Of a stretch of 64,000 bases of DNA, positions 61,167-64,000 are shown piece by piece; within the stretch, counting starts at the first letter, position 1, and every line of letters begins with the position of its first letter. The DNA is from Biscogniauxia marginata (Eukaryota; Ascomycota; Sordariomycetes; Xylariales; Xylariaceae), in assembly GCA_022695795.1 (NCBI GenBank), contig MU404117.1, positions 1 through 64,000 of the forward strand, given 5' to 3'. The position numbers and the translations under genes were made by a program. A model generated the notes under the pieces. It did no database searches. It was not told where the DNA came from and saw nothing but the letters and a program-made list of their open reading frames with translations.

Positions 61167-62240
61167 CTACTTATATCGACCAGTCTCGTGGCTCCATAGC
61201 TCGTTACCAGAGTACTGGTACTCGATCCCTTTACAAAACGCTTTCAAAGCAGGGGAGTTATTTTCTCTCAAGGCTTTTGCCACCAGCCGATGGTGGTTAG
61301 CCTCCCACTCCCTGCACATTGTCCATAAAATACGCTTGGCGGACTCAACGCTGACTTGGGCAAGATCAGCCACCATGGGCACGGCCGAAACCACAATCCC
61401 CCCCTCGCTGCCCTCGTCCTGGACGCGCAGCTCTTTTTCGTAGCTGTAGATGTCGTTGAAGCAGAGGAGATTCTTGGCAAAGTTGGAGACTATTGGGCGG
61501 GCTAGTCGCATCTCCTCGTCAGACATGTGGAGGCCCATACAAAAGGTCATAATGGCGCATACAAGACTGTAATATAATACGTAGTCAGTGTATCGTGAGT
61601 GAAAAGAACTGGAAAGTGTCCGTTCTAGGGAACTCACGCTGTGCCAATATCCTTTTCGCGGAATTCGAAATAGCCCGATAGGCCTCCGGTGTCTAGGCGC
61701 GTTTTATCGACCTGTGCCCTCATGAACAGGAAGCAAGGTGCTTCAACGGTATATGCTAGCTCAGCGTCGTGGGCACGCATGTCCTCCCATAAATCCCACA
61801 TCATCCATTCGGATGGCACCGTACGATCTGGCTTCTGAAGTCCGCGAGCGATTAGGATGAGCTTTTCGTTGTATGCCTCAGCATCGGCAAGGGGCATGTA
61901 GTCAATCTCATCTAGACCGTAAGTTAGCATTGTACGTCTAATGATATGCCTCTCCAGCGTGATATAATAACTAACCATCAGTGAGAAACAGAAGAGTAAT
62001 GATTCGGCAGGCAAATCCTATCCGGTCGTCGAGAGACAGTGGATAGTTGAGACAGGCAAAACGAGAGTAATCAGCGGCGAGAAACTTTCGACGGCTCTTC
62101 TCGTCTGGGAACTTCCAGTACTTTAGAAAGTATTCGTCTGTCTCCTTGGCGATCTTAGGATACAGCGGGTGGCATAGTGGCTTGAAGATAGAAGGCTTAA
62201 GGTCGGCAGATGGTGTCCATTGACCGTAGATCGAACCCAT
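61167..62240 (-). CDS. Stand-alone class I terpene cyclase
   Basis: This cytosolic Mg2+-dependent enzyme ionises a linear prenyl diphosphate and cyclises it to a terpene. Three exons, 61976-62240, 61638-61911 and 61167-61566 (introns 64 and 71 bp), give 312 residues. The aspartate-rich motif DDEID (residues 88-92) is formed across the first splice junction. The NSE motif is NDIYSYEKE (N217, S221, E225), followed by a WEANHHRLV segment and a conserved C-terminal RY pair (GRY near the end). There is no prenyltransferase domain, so the substrate must come from elsewhere; FPP or GGPP cannot be distinguished. Sequence style is closer to fungal cyclases of the NDxxSxxKE type than to trichodiene synthase. 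It is divergent from the P450 across about 610 bp and is the core gene of the cluster. Confidence 0.92.
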
Positions 62241-62852
62241 TTTCGCAAATTGAAAAGTCCAAACCTCTAATTATAATACTAAAGTTTTTCTTTTAACGTA
62301 TATACTAGAAGACAAGTCGTTGATATCCCAAGTCCACAACTGAGAGAAAACGCTCTCACTTCTTATGAGGTCTTTCTGGACCCTTCAACTGTGGTACGTA
62401 GACCCCGGCATTCTCCTCATTCAGTTGGAAGTTATTATCAGCATTGATCCTTTCCGAAATTGGTATCAGGCCGGCTATTCTAGCCTTGTCAGACCACCAT
62501 GCTGGATCCTTCGTATGCTTTTAATAGTTATATCCTTATAGTCTAGCACCAAAGATAGGCTTTCAACGACCGGAGTCATGCACATTCGTTAAGCCTCCGT
62601 TCTCCTACGTAAAGTTACGGGAACATACCAGATCAGGAAGTGGTATTCAAAATATTATATGCGTTTTACTACTATTCTTCAATTTCCCAATCTGAGAATA
62701 GTTGATAGTGCTATGACATATAACTCCTGAGGCGAACAACGTCGGCTTCGGAGCCGTATTTTATCTCGTTTTAAACCATCCATTCTTCTATCTAGAACCT
62801 TCTGATGTCTAGTCGCTGGTCCTTTTCACCTGTTGTAAGACACGACCTCAAT
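62241..62852. promoter_or_regulatory. Bidirectional promoter of terpene cyclase and P450
   Basis: About 610 bp between the divergent start codons (560 bp if the P450 starts at 62805). It contains the palindrome CGGCTTCGGAGCCG at 62743-62756, with CGG at one end and CCG at the other, a layout compatible with a Zn2Cys6 site close to the P450 start. Confidence 0.5.
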
Positions 62853-64000
62853 ATGGACATTCTTACATCTGTATCCTCCTATGCTAAGCAGCTTGGCATG
62901 AGCTACACCAATGGATTCCAGATCAGGGATTTCAACGTAGCAAGCATTCCCACGGCACTGGTGGTACAAGTCGTCATAACTGGGGTGGGTGAAGATGTAA
63001 GGGTACATGAGTGCTCACGGGTCGCTAACCGGGTCATAGGCAATAGCATTACTACTGTCTCAGGTCATCTACAACCTGTACTTCCATCCGTTGGCAAACT
63101 ACCCTGGGCCTTTCCTGGCAAGGTCTTCAATGGTGAGTCAAATCAATGCTCGAGACATGTTCGACACGATTGTTCGGCAGAGCTAAAAATTTCGTCAGCT
63201 CTGGAGATTTTGGCATTCTATGGGTGGTAAATTCCACAGAGTAATTGAAGACAACCACCGCAAATATGGTAGGCAGCTAAATGCCAACATGAATGTACGC
63301 AGTTGATCTTTATGCTAATTTTTATTAGGCACGGTCTTCCGCGTTGGGCCCAATGAACTATCGTTCGCATCGGTGTCTGCATTCAAGACCATCTACGGCA
63401 ACCGTTCAATCGCAGAGCCTAAATCTCCTGCGCCGAAGAACGAGTGGTATGATATGCTAGGATCTGGATTTAGCGAGTCTTGCGTTGCCAGTGAGCGCGA
63501 TCCGCGTAAAGCTTCAGAAAAGCGAGCCTTGTTCTCGGCCGCCTTTACACAGAAGGCCTTGTTAGAGCAGGAAAACATCATTCAGCGTTGCATAGATTCT
63601 TTTGTCTATAAAGTCGGGAAGCTAGGGTCTAATCCACAGGGCGTTAACATGGTGAAGTGGTATGAGATGATATCCTTTGACATCTTTGGTGAGCTTGCTT
63701 TCGGGGAATCTTTCGGCTGTGTCGAACGAGGTGAGACCTGAATTTACATTCGCTACGATACTATCCAAATAGCTAACGCCGGTTTAAGAATCCTCACACT
63801 TCTGGCTTGATATGATCCTTGACCATTTGCTTGTGGTGAACATCATGGATAACCTACGCCGCTACCCACTTCTCGTGGCGATAGCAAAGTCACTCCCTAG
63901 CAAGTGGACGACAGGTCTCGCAAAGAAGCAGACGCAATATAGCAGGGAAAAAGTCAAGCAGTAAGTCATCTGCGGGTTCTGTCCCCCCATCCCCTTATTC
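62853..64000 (+). CDS. Cytochrome P450 monooxygenase (partial, 3' end outside window)
   Basis: This ER-membrane haem monooxygenase probably oxidises the cyclase product. Visible exons are 62853-62984, 63064-63132, 63199-63268, 63329-63730 and 63789-63960, then a GTAAGT donor at 63961; introns are 79, 66, 60 and 58 bp. The N-terminus has a hydrophobic anchor (about residues 28-46, SIPTALVVQVVITGVIYNLY), then the proline-rich hinge FHPLANYPGPFLAR, KYGTVFRVGPNELSF, and helix C-type WYDMLGSGF...EKRALFSAAFT. The I-helix, ExxR and haem-binding cysteine lie beyond the edge. An in-frame ATG 48 bp upstream (62805) would add 16 residues. The style resembles the CYP65-like P450s of terpenoid clusters, which is a tentative placement. 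Confidence 0.88.

Overview
The window is nuclear DNA of a filamentous ascomycete. Genes have several short introns (about 50-115 bp, GT-AG, CTAAT/CTGAC-like branch sites). Recognised products are typical of that group: fungal Zn2Cys6 regulators, MFS sugar and drug transporters, an AflR-domain regulator and a DNA polymerase epsilon histone-fold subunit. Gene-bearing DNA alternates with very AT-rich blocks (1 to ~7300 and ~21120-27830) that look like transposons degraded by repeat-induced point mutation (RIP). A Sordariomycete-like fungus is likely, but the species cannot be named from sequence.

Layout. 1-7300: RIP-type AT-rich block with an 8-bp satellite at its edge, a less degraded island at ~720-1580 and a ~470-bp near-palindrome at ~6660-7130. 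8176-20802: gene island with a zinc alcohol dehydrogenase (-), a PrsW-type intramembrane protease (+), an MFS sugar transporter (-) with a 5-nt microexon, and a bHLH regulator (+). 21122-27834: one RIP-degraded LTR retrotransposon on the minus strand, with LTRs, 5-bp target duplication, polypurine tract and a recognisable reverse transcriptase core, interrupted by an assembly gap. 29209-36595: an F-box gene with one in-frame stop, Dpb4 (-) and a single-pass membrane protein (-). 36596-49759: about 13 kb in which I recognise no gene, although it is not AT-rich.

49760-64000 is a terpenoid-type biosynthetic gene cluster running off the right edge. It holds a 14-TMS DHA2 transporter (-), a Zn2Cys6 regulator (+), a short-chain dehydrogenase (-), an AflR-domain Zn2Cys6 regulator (+), a stand-alone class I terpene cyclase (-) with DDEID and NDIYSYEKE motifs, and a cytochrome P450 (+, 3' end outside). 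The likely logic is that the cyclase makes the hydrocarbon skeleton, the P450 and dehydrogenase oxidise it, the transporter exports it, and one or both regulators control the set. Repeated TCGGCGGA boxes, including an 11-bp-arm palindrome between transporter and regulator, are candidate regulator sites.

Three copies of a ~131-134 bp solo LTR (13621, 30458, 55136) are scattered through the gene-bearing parts. Two have perfect 5-bp target duplications. Intron positions below were placed by eye from splice signals, reading frame and family conservation.
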